DNA from: Marine group II euryarchaeote REDSEA-S42_B7
GTDB lineage: Archaea; Thermoplasmatota; Poseidoniia; Poseidoniales; Thalassarchaeaceae
Assembly: GCA_001629255.1 (NCBI GenBank)
Contig: LURZ01000009.1
Span: forward strand, 114,227 to 146,453
DNA: 32,227 bases
Direction: 5' to 3'
Below are positions 14,488-25,400 of the stretch, piece by piece (positions within the stretch are counted from its first letter, which is position 1; each line of letters begins with the position of its first letter). Made by a program: the position numbers and the translations under genes. The notes beneath the pieces are model-generated. The model was not told where the DNA came from. It worked only from the letters and a program-made list of their open reading frames with translations, and ran no database searches.

Positions 14488-17400
14488 TTAGTCCTTGAGC
14501 AGTTCATCTTGATTGACTAGTCCCAGCCAGGCCACTATCCCCAGCTCCACTGCTAGAACGGTCATTCCAAGCAAAATTTCGCTCTGTCCAATATCCCCGG
14601 ACGCGAATACAAGGAAGCACACGATAGCAGCAATGAGATCTGTGAGACCCCAGATTCTGAAACCCTTTCTCAGTTGTAGGATTCCGATAATCCAAATCTC
14701 AGTGGACATCACGATCATTAGAACCGGCAAACCAAAGCTCCCGACCATTCCAACTGTAATCGCCCCAGAGATAACGAAAATATGGCCATTGGCGGCTAGA
14801 GTGAATGTCCATTTAGGTAGTCTCAATGGGACAGTAAGTGCGCATCCAATCATTACAACTATTCCGGATATTAACATAATCTCTCCAAACCAATCGAGTA
14901 GACTTTGGTTCCATCTGGATAGCGCGAAAATAGCTAGGATACCACTGGGGAGAGCAATGCCTAGTTCGGATGGCCTTGAGGATCTAAGACTCTGTACAGC
15001 AGAGCTAGAAGCTGCAAGAATTCCAGCAGGCCCAAATGACATCATAACAATCGCAAGACCTCGGGTTCCAGAACCAAACCCATCTACATCACGGCCACTA
15101 ACATTACTCCTTTTTCCCTCGATCCAGAAACCCAGAATAACACACAAAACAAGAATTGACTCTAGAAGCACCAACGGCATAGTCCACTCCAGATTATCTC
15201 CATCGAAAGGCTCCACAGTGAACGGTAGAGGCAGCGCTCCAACCAATGCTCCCCCAATAAGACGGGTCAACAACAGTGGAATAACAAACCAGTCGATAGC
15301 GATAGATATCCTGTCAATCAGATTCTCGTATTCCAGCAGTGACACCATTAACAAAACAAGAACTAACGAGCAAGCGACGGCCATGTCTAGAAGTAGCTTA
15401 GGGCTACTTCCCGGCGGGAAAACATGTGCGGATAGTAAAATCAAGCACACTCCAGTCACTGAGAGTGCAACGGGCATCTCCATGCCCAGGATGTGAGGCA
15501 AGTCCAAGTCTAGCCCCTTGGTTCTCTTTTTGATTAGGAATACCGTTGCACAGCAGAAAACACCTGTGGAGACTAGTATCAAAGGTCCCATTCCGAATAC
15601 AGCAGAACTTAGAATCCCTGACAGCAATACTATCATGAGAATAATCATTCCAACCACAGGAGTATGAGTGATCCCCGAGGAAAGTAGTTCTGACATGTCC
15701 TCTGTATCTGACAACTCCCTCCTGTTCCTCCGGAACTGCTCCATCTCGGCCACCTTGGGGCTGTATGAGGACAATGACCCCGAGCCGGGGGGAAGACTAC
15801 CCTCAGAGACCATGCTGATCACCGTCTCTCTCTTAGCAATGGTCTTCAGCTCCGATCTGATCTCCCCTCTAGAAATAAGCCAAAACGAAGTAAAAATGAA
15901 AACCATCGCAGATGAAAACTGAAGGAGAGCGTTGTCAGACTCTAAAGATAGAATACTCGAAATTACTACTAAAATCAGTGCCGAGCAAGCAGGCCTAAGC
16001 ATATTTTCCATATGTTCAGCTCTAGGCAAATAGACAGATAGGACCACAATTGTACATGCTACAGCCAAGAACTCAGTATCGAACAAGGTACCAGAGAAGA
16101 CTACAGAGTCCATATCAGCGATCCATTTTGGAGAAGATAATCCTCTAGAGGGAACCCTCCCTGTCCAGAAAACAAGCATTGGAACGGCGACCATTCCAAT
16201 ACCTAGGCCGTACACTGTTTCTTTTCCAAAGTACAATATTGAGGAGATAGATAGACACATCAGAACAAATATCGACTCATCAAGACCATGTCTCCATTGG
16301 ATTGCCACATAAGTAACTGCGAGGATCCAGATAATGCCCTCCTCACTACTTTTCCTCAGTCCCAGAGCAAAACCCAGGATGTGCAAGAAGGAAATTAGTG
16401 CTAGTAGAGAAACCAGAGAAAATGAATTGAACCCATCAAACTGGGCTAGGATTACAATTGTCAGCATTGGTAACCAGAGGCCAATGCTCCATAGATTCAG
16501 CAATCCTGAATCTCTTATTGAAGCAGAGATTTCAGTAATCCCCATGAATCCAGATGCAAGATTTACTCCGCTATCGCCCATCTTTGAGTTTACCAGAAAC
16601 AGAAGTACCGATGAGAGCGACAAATAAATCGCGAGTGGCAGAGGTTCCAAGTGAACCATTCCATTGTACTCATTCAAGTCATTAGCGATCATTATTGTTC
16701 GCACAGTCTCTTCAATCATTTTCTCTGTAATAACCCACGACCATGGAAGAATTACAGTAACTCCTGTCAGGGAGGAAGAATTTCTTCTAACTGCAAGAAC
16801 CGCTGTTCCAATGTGTAGTAGCGATAGTATTCCTAAAAGAGCGAATCCACCATCTCCATCTGACTTGCTATCAGTGGGAACTAGCAGGACCAGTATTGCT
16901 AATACGGCAACAGATCCAAACCACAGGACCCTGTCAGAAACGCTGCTCTGATCTCTAAGGATAACGGAGACAGTTACTATAGCCCCAATCCCCGTGAAGA
17001 TATGGTAAGACGATAATCCAAGAGACGCGTCAACATATTCATCGTTCAACAATACCAGGGTAAGAACTGTGGCAGTAATCAGGAGCGGTTTAGATACCCT
17101 ACTCGACTGAACCCCCCTTACAACCAGGTATGAACCACCAAATGCTCCTCCTAGAAAGGTCACCATTCCAAGAGCGTACCCCATGTCCTCACGATTTGAT
17201 GCGACAGCTAGAACGGCTCCAACCATGCCCAGCGATATCGAGACCCCCCATAGTCCGGGTTTTCCAAGGCCCAAAGTTTCGAATCCCTTTGAGAACCAGT
17301 TCTCATTCTTTGAGAAGACAGTTGCCATGTAAGCGTTCATCGAGGTGACTACCATTAGAAGTAGGAACAATAGTAATGGATTCTCAATAGGTAAGACCTG

Positions 17401-18216
17401 CAGAGGTCCGGCAGAAAACTGCGGTGTTATCGCATGCATCCCAATCCATAGATTAGAAGACGCAATTCCGAGGGAGGCTAGGTTCCCAGATCCCCTGTTT
17501 ATTGCAATCCCATGTAAAATAATAGTTGCAATCAAAATCATTACTGCCACTCCTAACTCCCCGAATTCTGTCCCTGCAGTAGATCCAATTGCAAGAAGGA
17601 CCAGTGTGGATTGAGCAGCTATCGCATCATGATCGTGCCTGTAGGCGACCAATATGTTGACCACTACAAGCAGTAACAATACAATGCCGAGGACAAGATC
17701 ATCCCCGATAACTCCCCAGCCCCTCAACTCTATTGCTAGTCCGTAGAGGACCTTCATCGAGATAATTACCCAGGTTATTCCCATTAGGCTAAGTCTCTGG
17801 TTGGGAACCCATAATTCTCCTAGCCCAAAACCAAAAAATGCAAGAAATAAAAGTAGAATTGTCCCAATTTGGGCCTCAAACACCCTGCCAATCTGTATGC
17901 TTATCGCACTGTAAATTACGATCATCGACACCATCAGAATCCAATTTACCTTCTGTTCGCCCTCCGTTGATAATTGGGAGACAATATCTCTCTCTGGCGG
18001 GGAAGTAACACTGCCGTCTCTGTTTGCCCTTCCCGGTCGATCTTCATTAGGCTCAGCGAATGGATCAAATAAATCCCCTATCGCATTGTCTTGTTTTTGA
18101 GCCTTCTTCGAATCTTCGACATTCTCAGATACATCTAGATTTCCTATGGCGATTCCTGATGGAAGCCTGAACTCCCTTTCTCGGATGACCTTGTCTGGTG
18201 ACTCATCGTCTCCCAT
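14488..18216 (-). CDS. Very large multi-span integral membrane protein, function unknown
   Basis: The protein has 1242 residues. The first ~88 are charged and probably cytoplasmic (SKKAQKQDNAIGDLFDPFAE). After that I count 35 to 37 hydrophobic stretches of 15-25 residues, nearly without interruption, to the end. The one long hydrophilic loop is at about 780-850 (SEGSLPPGSGSLSSYSPKVA, then EQFRRNRRELSDTEDM). I see no transporter, glycosyltransferase or ATPase motif, and no conserved charged residue pattern that I can name. Large bacterial multi-span DUF2339-type proteins are a loose analogy only. The gene is divergent from pckA and 46 bases upstream of the FKBP-like gene on the same strand, so the two may be co-transcribed. 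Proteins this large are often envelope biogenesis factors, but that is not shown here. Confidence 0.85.
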   Translation of the reverse strand: MGDDESPDKVIREREFRLPSGIAIGNLDVSENVEDSKKAQKQDNAIGDLFDPFAEPNEDRPGRANRDGSVTSPPERDIVSQLSTEGEQKVNWILMVSMIVIYSAISIQIGRVFEAQIGTILLLFLAFFGFGLGELWVPNQRLSLMGITWVIISMKVLYGLAIELRGWGVIGDDLVLGIVLLLLVVVNILVAYRHDHDAIAAQSTLVLLAIGSTAGTEFGELGVAVMILIATIILHGIAINRGSGNLASLGIASSNLWIGMHAITPQFSAGPLQVLPIENPLLLFLLLMVVTSMNAYMATVFSKNENWFSKGFETLGLGKPGLWGVSISLGMVGAVLAVASNREDMGYALGMVTFLGGAFGGSYLVVRGVQSSRVSKPLLITATVLTLVLLNDEYVDASLGLSSYHIFTGIGAIVTVSVILRDQSSVSDRVLWFGSVAVLAILVLLVPTDSKSDGDGGFALLGILSLLHIGTAVLAVRRNSSSLTGVTVILPWSWVITEKMIEETVRTIMIANDLNEYNGMVHLEPLPLAIYLSLSSVLLFLVNSKMGDSGVNLASGFMGITEISASIRDSGLLNLWSIGLWLPMLTIVILAQFDGFNSFSLVSLLALISFLHILGFALGLRKSSEEGIIWILAVTYVAIQWRHGLDESIFVLMCLSISSILYFGKETVYGLGIGMVAVPMLVFWTGRVPSRGLSSPKWIADMDSVVFSGTLFDTEFLAVACTIVVLSVYLPRAEHMENMLRPACSALILVVISSILSLESDNALLQFSSAMVFIFTSFWLISRGEIRSELKTIAKRETVISMVSEGSLPPGSGSLSSYSPKVAEMEQFRRNRRELSDTEDMSELLSSGITHTPVVGMIILMIVLLSGILSSAVFGMGPLILVSTGVFCCATVFLIKKRTKGLDLDLPHILGMEMPVALSVTGVCLILLSAHVFPPGSSPKLLLDMAVACSLVLVLLMVSLLEYENLIDRISIAIDWFVIPLLLTRLIGGALVGALPLPFTVEPFDGDNLEWTMPLVLLESILVLCVILGFWIEGKRSNVSGRDVDGFGSGTRGLAIVMMSFGPAGILAASSSAVQSLRSSRPSELGIALPSGILAIFALSRWNQSLLDWFGEIMLISGIVVMIGCALTVPLRLPKWTFTLAANGHIFVISGAITVGMVGSFGLPVLMIVMSTEIWIIGILQLRKGFRIWGLTDLIAAIVCFLVFASGDIGQSEILLGMTVLAVELGIVAWLGLVNQDELLKD

Positions 18217-18293
18217 TGGTCCCCTAACAAAGGATGTATTGCATAATCACATCCCCTAACGGGAACATAAACCAACATTATTGAAATGAAGAA

Positions 18294-19955
18294 TTGATTT
18301 TTCGAGCCGTAACGCTTGAAGTCTTGTTCCCTTTCGGGCTGGTTGGGGGGGTTACAATTCAGAGTTCCTCTCAAAATAGGGCTGTCGATTTGTCAGAGCA
18401 TGGCTTAGAACCCAGTGGAAACGTTCACTGGAATATGGGTCCTGAAGAGTTGCATCAAATGGCGGTTGAGTTGAACGAGGCCAAACTGACGTCAGACTCT
18501 GTATTACTTGCAGTTACTGGGGAGAGAACAGGACGCTCTCCAAATGATAGATTCATCGTGGACGAAGCTGGAATGGCAGAGGAGGTCTGGTGGGGGGAGG
18601 TCAATAGACCAACGGCTCCGGCGGTTTTCGATAGGCTATTAGTAAAGGTCCAGAAACACCTTAATTCGGTAGAGAATGTATTCGTCAAGGACGCCTTCTG
18701 CGGAGCTGACAAGGACTACAGGATGCCAGTTAGACTAGTGACTGAAAAGGCATGGCATGCAGCATTTATGCACAATATGTTCGTTCGAGCAACGGAAGAG
18801 GAGATCCCATCTCACATTCCCGAGTTCACGATTCTCCATGTTCCAGAGATGAAGTCCAGTATGAGCGACGGAGTGAACTCCGACGTCTTCGTAATAATTG
18901 CTCTGGACAGAGGAATGGTGATAATCGGAGGGACTCACTATGCCGGCGAGATTAAGAAGGCTATTTTTACAATAATGAATCATATTTTGCCTTCTAAGGG
19001 ACTTCTCCCAATGCATTGTTCTGCCAATACAGACGGGGAGAACGCAGCTCTCTTCTTCGGGCTTTCCGGTACCGGCAAAACGACACTATCTGCAGATCCC
19101 AATAGAGCACTCGTCGGAGACGACGAGCATGGCTGGTCAGACAACGGGGTTTTCAATTTCGAGGGAGGGTGCTATGCTAAGCTAATCCGCCTCTCTGAGG
19201 AGGACGAACCGGCGATATATGCAACTACAAAGATGCCCGGGTCAATTCTAGAGAATGTGATATTGAATGCAGACGGGTCTCCTGACTTCGACAACGGTTC
19301 TCTAACTCAAAACACCAGAGGATCGTATCCAATCGAGTTCATCGAAAATCGTACTCCGGATTCGATGGCCGATAACCCGAACAATGTGGTGTTCCTAACT
19401 TGTGATGCTTTCGGTGTGCTCCCTCCGCTTTCGAGATTAACACCCGAACAAGCCGCATATCATTTCATGTCGGGATATACTGCTAAGGTTGCTGGTACCG
19501 AGATGGGTGTTACCGAACCCCAGGCCACGTTCTCGACTTGCTTCGGGGCACCATTTATGCCAAGGCATCCGAGCATATATGCAGATTTGCTCTCCAAGAA
19601 GATCCGTGAGAATGATGCGAAGTGCTGGCTAATCAACACTGGGTGGATTGCCGGTGGGGCAGACGCAAGTAGCCGAATCAAGATTAGCTGGACTAGAAAT
19701 CTTCTCAATGCAGCAATCAATGGAAATTTAGACAATGTGGTTTTTGTCAAAGACGAGCGATTCGGGTTTGAGATTCCCACAACCTGCGAGGGAGTGCCAG
19801 ACCGTATCCTACAGCCCAGAGAAACATGGGATGATGAGACTAGGTACGACAACGTCGCTAATCTTCTTGCTCAGATGTTCATTGAGAACTTCCAGCAGTA
19901 TGCAGATGGATGCTCCGAGGATGTATTAGCCGCTGGTCCAACGCCTGTCGTCTAA
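18294..19955 (+). CDS. pckA: Phosphoenolpyruvate carboxykinase (ATP)
   Basis: This enzyme converts oxaloacetate and ATP to PEP, CO2 and ADP, the entry step of gluconeogenesis. The substrate-binding TGERTGRSPNDRF, the P-loop FFGLSGTGKTTLS (about 254-266), kinase-2 LVGDDEHGW and the following FNFEGGCYAK are diagnostic of the ATP-dependent family; the GTP family differs at all of these. The start is uncertain. The frame opens with TTG 18294, and the first ATG is about residue 48, inside the conserved NVHWN region, so it cannot be the start. Candidates are TTG 18294, TTG 18324, or a rare ATT at 18357 preceded by a run of seven G; the last would give a family-length N-terminus (IQSSSQNRAVDLSEHGL). 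The stop TAA overlaps the stop of convergent maeB. Confidence 0.95.
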   Translation: MIFRAVTLEVLFPFGLVGGVTIQSSSQNRAVDLSEHGLEPSGNVHWNMGPEELHQMAVELNEAKLTSDSVLLAVTGERTGRSPNDRFIVDEAGMAEEVWWGEVNRPTAPAVFDRLLVKVQKHLNSVENVFVKDAFCGADKDYRMPVRLVTEKAWHAAFMHNMFVRATEEEIPSHIPEFTILHVPEMKSSMSDGVNSDVFVIIALDRGMVIIGGTHYAGEIKKAIFTIMNHILPSKGLLPMHCSANTDGENAALFFGLSGTGKTTLSADPNRALVGDDEHGWSDNGVFNFEGGCYAKLIRLSEEDEPAIYATTKMPGSILENVILNADGSPDFDNGSLTQNTRGSYPIEFIENRTPDSMADNPNNVVFLTCDAFGVLPPLSRLTPEQAAYHFMSGYTAKVAGTEMGVTEPQATFSTCFGAPFMPRHPSIYADLLSKKIRENDAKCWLINTGWIAGGADASSRIKISWTRNLLNAAINGNLDNVVFVKDERFGFEIPTTCEGVPDRILQPRETWDDETRYDNVANLLAQMFIENFQQYADGCSEDVLAAGPTPVV

Positions 19956-22240
19956 TCGATTAGTCTCTGATTGGCCGCTCTCTGGGCATCTACTGCACAA
20001 ATCGCTGCCATGTGCACCACGTCTCTCGTACTGTCTCTACGCTGAAGGACGTGAGCAGGCCTAGAGAGACCCTCCAATATGGGGCCTGTCATCTCGGCCC
20101 CTGCAACTCTCTGAAGTAACTTGTAGGCAATGTTTGCAGAAGCAAGATTGGGACAAATTAGAACATTGGCCGGGCCGTTAAATGACATGAATGGGTAGTC
20201 TTGTTGTATATCAGGAACCAGGGCAGTATCTGCCTGCATTGGTCCGTCGATTACTAAATCAGGGTCGATTTCCCTTACTATCTCAATTGCCTCTTCGATC
20301 CTATCTGTCCTCATTTCCGCAGATGTCCCGAAATTCGAGAAAGAAAGCATTGCAACCTTCGGCTTAACTCCGAATCTCTTTGCAACCTTAGCCGTCTGAA
20401 CAGCTATCTCCGCTAACGTTCTAGCATCTGGATAAATATTGATAGTTGCATCCCCGATGAACATCAACTGACCATTTACAGTCATCATGTACATCCCCAC
20501 TATTCTGTGAGAATTAGGATCAGGTCCGATTACCTGCAAACAAGGCTTCACTATATCCGGGTACTGATGGGAAATACCACCAAGATAGCCATCCGCATCG
20601 CCCATTCTGACCATCATAGGAGCGAAGAATGTGGTTGACTTCAACTGTCTAATCGCATCCTCCCTCGTCAGTCCCCTTCTGCCTCTTTGGTGATGCAGCT
20701 CGTCGGCGTAACTACCTCTCCTCCTTTCATCATATCTGACATCAATCATTTCGCAATCAAAATTCAGCCCTAACTCTTCCTTAACTGCTTCAATCCTCTT
20801 CTTTTGTCCCAGAAGGATTGGCTCGCATATTCCTTCTGAGATACACTGAGATGCCGCCTTTACGATAGTGGGGTCCTCCCCCTCGCAGAAAACAATCCTC
20901 TTCTTTTCCCTCTTGGCTTGGTTAATGACCCTCCTCATTATTGATCTGGTCAGTCCTAGTCGGGACTCCAACTTCTCTCGATATGAGCCTACGTCGAACT
21001 CGTCTGGAGAAAGTCCGGAAACCCCCTCTTTTACAGCTGCTTCAGCCACTGCGCTTGCTTCCCAGATCAGTACCCTCGCATCGAAGGGCTTGGGAATCAG
21101 GTATTCGGGCCCGAATGACATTTGTTCACCCTGGTAGGCGGATGAAACGTCATCTGGCACGGGCTCCTTCGCAAGTTGAGCAAGCGCATTGGTCGCTGCC
21201 ATCTTCATTCCCTCTGTTATTTCGCTAGCTCGAACATCCAAGGCCCCCCTGAAGATATATGGGAACCCGAGAACGTTGTTTATCTGGTTAGGATAGTCGG
21301 ATCTTCCAGTAGCAACTATGGCATCATCCCTGACACTAGATACCTGCTCGGGGGTAATCTCTGGATCAGGATTCGCTAGTGCGAAAATCAAGGGTCTTTC
21401 TTTCATACTCTTGATCATATCAGGAGATACCAATCCTCCCTTGGATAGTCCAAGGAAAACATCTGCTCCATCCAAAGCTTCACGGATTCCTCCTTCAGGT
21501 ACATCCCTGGCGAACTCAGACTTGTACTCGTTCAATTCACCATTCTCCATCCTCTTGGATGTCACAATCCCCTTCGAATCAACCATCGTCATATTCTCTG
21601 GCTTCACTCCTAGTCTCAGGTAATGCCTCGCGCATGATATTGCAGAGGCACCGGCTCCGAGTATTACCACGCTAACTTCCCCAATCTCCTTTTTCACGAC
21701 TTCTAGCCCGTTAAGTAAGGCTGCTCCTGAGATTATTGCGGTTCCATGCTGATCATCGTGCATTACCGGTATGTCCAACTCTTCTGCAAGCCTTCTTTCA
21801 ATCTCGAAGCACTCAGGTGCCCCAATGTCCTCGAGATTAATACCTCCAAAGGTAGGTGCTATTGCCTTCACCGCTTCAACGAATCCATCTACATCGGTTC
21901 TATCCACCTCTATGTCGAAAACGTCGATATCTGCGAATGCCTTGAACAGAAGCCCCTTGCCCTCCATTACTGGCTTGCTGGCTAGAGGACCAATATCTCC
22001 CAGCCCTAGGACTGCAGTGCCATTGCTGATAACGGCCACTAGGTTCCCCTTTGAGGTGTAATTGTATGCCTTTGCGGGGTTATCCCTAATCTCTTCGCAA
22101 GGATATGCCACACCGGGGGAGTAAGCAAGAGAGAGCTCCCTCTGCGTACCGTGTGGCTTTGTTGGGACCACTGTGACCTTCCCTCTTGGCTCGGAAGAGT
22201 GGTATTCCAATGCGTCTACGCGCAACTGGTCATTGCTCAC
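19952..22240 (-). CDS. maeB: NADP-dependent malic enzyme with C-terminal phosphotransacetylase-like domain
   Basis: The protein has 762 residues. The N-terminal ~430 are malic enzyme (malate to pyruvate, CO2 and NAD(P)H): [30 protein letters not shown] with the catalytic Lys, the metal-binding [22 protein letters not shown], and the nucleotide-binding [16 protein letters not shown]. From about residue 440 ([20 protein letters not shown]) to the end it resembles phosphate acetyltransferase. In bacterial MaeB proteins this domain is not catalytic but binds acetyl-CoA as an allosteric regulator and supports oligomerisation. The frame opens at 22267, but GAGGTGA at 22245-22251 lies four bases before GTG 22240, which is taken as the start. 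It is convergent with pckA, with overlapping stop codons. Confidence 0.95.
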   Translation of the reverse strand: MSNDQLRVDALEYHSSEPRGKVTVVPTKPHGTQRELSLAYSPGVAYPCEEIRDNPAKAYNYTSKGNLVAVISNGTAVLGLGDIGPLASKPVMEGKGLLFKAFADIDVFDIEVDRTDVDGFVEAVKAIAPTFGGINLEDIGAPECFEIERRLAEELDIPVMHDDQHGTAIISGAALLNGLEVVKKEIGEVSVVILGAGASAISCARHYLRLGVKPENMTMVDSKGIVTSKRMENGELNEYKSEFARDVPEGGIREALDGADVFLGLSKGGLVSPDMIKSMKERPLIFALANPDPEITPEQVSSVRDDAIVATGRSDYPNQINNVLGFPYIFRGALDVRASEITEGMKMAATNALAQLAKEPVPDDVSSAYQGEQMSFGPEYLIPKPFDARVLIWEASAVAEAAVKEGVSGLSPDEFDVGSYREKLESRLGLTRSIMRRVINQAKREKKRIVFCEGEDPTIVKAASQCISEGICEPILLGQKKRIEAVKEELGLNFDCEMIDVRYDERRRGSYADELHHQRGRRGLTREDAIRQLKSTTFFAPMMVRMGDADGYLGGISHQYPDIVKPCLQVIGPDPNSHRIVGMYMMTVNGQLMFIGDATINIYPDARTLAEIAVQTAKVAKRFGVKPKVAMLSFSNFGTSAEMRTDRIEEAIEIVREIDPDLVIDGPMQADTALVPDIQQDYPFMSFNGPANVLICPNLASANIAYKLLQRVAGAEMTGPILEGLSRPAHVLQRRDSTRDVVHMAAICAVDAQRAANQRLID

Positions 22241-22244
22241 AGTG

Positions 22245-22251
22245 TCACCTC
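22245..22251 (-). promoter_or_regulatory. Strong ribosome binding site of maeB
   Basis: On the minus strand GAGGTGA is followed after four bases by GTG 22240. This is the best Shine-Dalgarno match noticed in the window and it fixes a GTG start nine codons inside the longest open frame. Confidence 0.75.
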
Positions 22252-22310
22252 GGATTTCCCGGAACAACCATCTCCTTTGATGCTATCCTATTCAAAATTG
22301 TATGATTATC

Positions 22311-22323
22311 GGCCAATATGGCC
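22311..22323. promoter_or_regulatory. Inverted repeat in the maeB / giant-gene divergent region
   Basis: GGCCAATATGGCC is an inverted repeat with 5-base arms and a 3-base centre. It lies about 71 bases upstream of the maeB start and about 108 bases upstream of the giant surface gene. It could be a regulator site, but short palindromes occur by chance and no second copy was noticed. Confidence 0.25.
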
Positions 22324-22396
22324 TCGTTTACGGTTTTTCTACACCTGGTAATTTTTTTAGACAATGAGCACGTCACGGACGACTACCCCTACCCTT

Positions 22397-22404
22397 CATA
22401 AATT
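22397..22404 (+). promoter_or_regulatory. Putative TATA box of the giant surface-protein gene
   Basis: CATAAATT is centred about 30 nt before ATG 22431. With the usual archaeal distance from TATA box to transcription start (about 25 nt), the message would begin within a few bases of the start codon. No Shine-Dalgarno site lies at normal spacing, which agrees with a leaderless mRNA. Confidence 0.45.
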
Positions 22405-22430
22405 GCACAACGAGGGACCCATTTCGTTCC

Positions 22431-25400
22431 ATGTACGCTAGTGGCAAGACAACCGGTGAGAGAGCCAAGGCAATTGCCTTGGCCACTCTTATGATTTTAC
22501 TCCCTTGGGGTGCAAATCAGTCCCCTCCATCAGACTTGGAATCAGACTACATTGATACTAACTATATCTCTAGCAAATCATGGGGGGTAAATGGTAGTAA
22601 TGACACTGGTTGGATCGTCCTAGATGCTACCGGATCAGACCTTGAAAACGGAACTCCCGCCCTTTCCGATTTTTTCATGGAGTTCGCACCCGGTGCCGTG
22701 ATTGACAACCTAACTTTCGAAGTGGCTGTTAACGGAAGCGATGGATATTGGGTGAATCAACCTCAGATTTCAGTTATGGACACCCAGACTAGTATTTTGG
22801 ACTGGAGCGGACGCGGAGATCTAGGGAGGCAGAACGCCTTCTCAGACAACTCGCCAAGCCTTGTGGACGGCATTCTCGACTCATCCCTAAAGCCAAACAC
22901 AATCAGTGACGCATCCTGGCAGATTCCGACCGGAATTGAAATCACAGACTTGGTTATTCAGGCCCTCCGCCCCGTTGATCCAAAGCTATCATTCAGCCCT
23001 ACAGAGGTCTCAATCCACGGTAGTGCATACAACCCATTCGATGGAAGGTTATACATTCTGGTCGACGACGATTTGTTAGTGTTGGATGACAACGCAAACA
23101 AGCGCATCATCGATATAATTCCAGATATATCTGGGAGATCTATCGCCACGGACCCGAATAGGGACATGCTCTACATTGGTGATGAAGTTGGGAATGTGAC
23201 TGCCATGGGCCTATCCGACTCAGATTATGTTTCAGATTTCCCCGAAGAAATCAACTCATCAATATCGGATCCAATTCTTGCCTTGGCAACGGATATATTC
23301 GGAGTATTGTGGGGAGCATCCGAGTGCTCCATCCACTACTTAATGCCCGCAAAGGGGTCTCTCTGGAAGTCTCTAAACTTCTGCTCTACCTTCCAGGATG
23401 AAACTCCATTTGAATTGTACATTGATGGCAGAAACCTGTTCTTGGCAACAGAGGACCATGGCATCAGGGTGATAGAGTACAACGTCTCTTCGGGGGATCC
23501 TACGTCAATAGTAATCGAAAGAAACGTTGTTTGGGACGATTCCAACCTGCTCTCCGGGAATTCGATCGCCGACATCGCCGTTTCCGATGATATCCTTTAC
23601 ATAGCGACTTCTAACTCCGGCATAGACAGGTTCGACATCTCGTCTGAGTCGTGGGTTCCGTCCTGGACTTCATCTAATTGGCTATCTTCTGACATTACAA
23701 TAGGTCTGGCTGTCACCCCGGGATGGCTGTACATTCTGGGCGAACAGCAGGTCCAGATGTACGATACCGATGTCTTGCTCTTCAGCAGCGAAATCTCCCT
23801 ATCCGATTTGGGTCTCTCAGGATCCGGAAACAGCATCAGCCCTTGGCCAGGAGGACAATCTCGTTCCCCCTCAGACTCCTTAGCGATAATCGGCGACTCC
23901 TCTGGGACGATGGGTAGAATCCTCGGCGATGTCTCAGACGGATCATTCCCGCTAGTCAGTAGCCCTTCAATCGAGGATGCACAGATCACAGCGATAATAG
24001 ATGACGGAGAAGCAGGCGAGTTCTGGATTACCTCTGGAACAATCATCGACATGATGGACAAGAGAGACAATCTCTGGAAGGAGCCAGTGGACATCTCTGA
24101 CAGCATCCCTACGATAGAATCAGGAGAGGTTTCAATCACTTCGATAGAACAAGACCAAGACGGTTGGGTCTGGATTGGAACCTCTGGAAGTGGGGTCCAC
24201 AGGCTCAGCAATGTAGATGGGTCCCACTTCGGAAAAATCCAGGGAACCAATTCGGAATCGATCACCAGTTTGGCTTTCGACTCCAATACTGCAACTCTAG
24301 TTATCGGACACTCTGATGCAGGAATCTCCCTATATTCCACCGATTCAAATAGCGTAATCGGGACATTCTCCGAGTCAGAGGGGCTCGACTCTAACAGGAT
24401 CAGGGACATTGCCACCAGATTCGGAATCGCATACATCGCTACAGAGGATGCTGGAGTGATGAGAATTGATCTAAGCACTCCCGAAATAATCGGCTCTTGG
24501 CAATCACTTGGTGTGGACAATCTAGACACGGCTCCCGTTGCAGTCGATGGAGAGGTAATTTACCTAGGCCTTCCAGGACTAGGGATACTCCTAATCGATA
24601 GACTGACGAGCGATATAGTAGACCTGTGGACTCCGGACGACCCGAATGGAATTCCGGATGAAGATGTGAACACTCTGGCATTGGACTTCTTTGGTGGCCT
24701 GTTGGTCGGCTCGGAAGTACAGAACACCGGTGCCAACTCAAACGGAGGCTTAGCAAGGTGGGACGGTTCCAATTGGCAACTGCTTCCCACCAGCATTCCC
24801 GGCTGGAACAACGACCCCTTCGAGTTCTACGATGTTTCCAGCGATGCCAGCGGAGTCTATGCTGGAACTAACAGAGGGGCATGTATGTGGAACTGGCCCG
24901 ACCCAAACAACCCCCAATCACAGTTCACACTCGAGGACTGCTGGACTACTGGAGGAAATGGTGGTGGAGGAGGGGGAGGGGATGGCATGCCTTCCCGCTT
25001 CGTAATTGCCGTTGATCCTATTGGTCCCGACCTACTCTATGCCGGAACAACTGAGGGTGCCGCTGTAATTAACACCTCGAATGGGACGGTAGTTGAGGTT
25101 TGGACGGCAGGAGACGATACCGAGAGGGCTAGAGCCCACAAGTACCTGGACACTCTTTACCTCGGCTTTGAGAACCTCGGGATAGCTCGCTTTAATCTCA
25201 CATCTGGAAACTGGCTATCCTCTTGGGACGGATCCCAAGGAATACTAGACGATGACGATGTTACAGTTCTGATAGAGGGCAGGGAGGAGGGCACAATGTG
25301 GGCTGGAGGTGACTTTGGCCTCACCCTAATCGACCTGGTCAACGGCACTGTCCTAAAACAGTGGGATAGGGGGAACAACCAGGACGGACCTACACTACCG

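Noticed and set aside
14513-15496. 327-codon plus-strand open frame opposite the multi-span membrane protein
   Set aside because: It is the antisense of a well-supported gene; its translation is low in complexity (Ile/Thr/Pro/Ser-rich) with no domain pattern, as expected from the reverse of hydrophobic codons.
23597-24529. 310-codon minus-strand open frame inside the giant surface gene
   Set aside because: Antisense shadow: Ser/Pro/Ile-rich with no recognisable motif, while the plus frame has clear propeller repeats.
24951-24985. Poly-Gly run as a frameshift or fusion point between two separate genes
   Set aside because: The frame is uninterrupted and propeller-type sequence continues on both sides, so a flexible linker is simpler.
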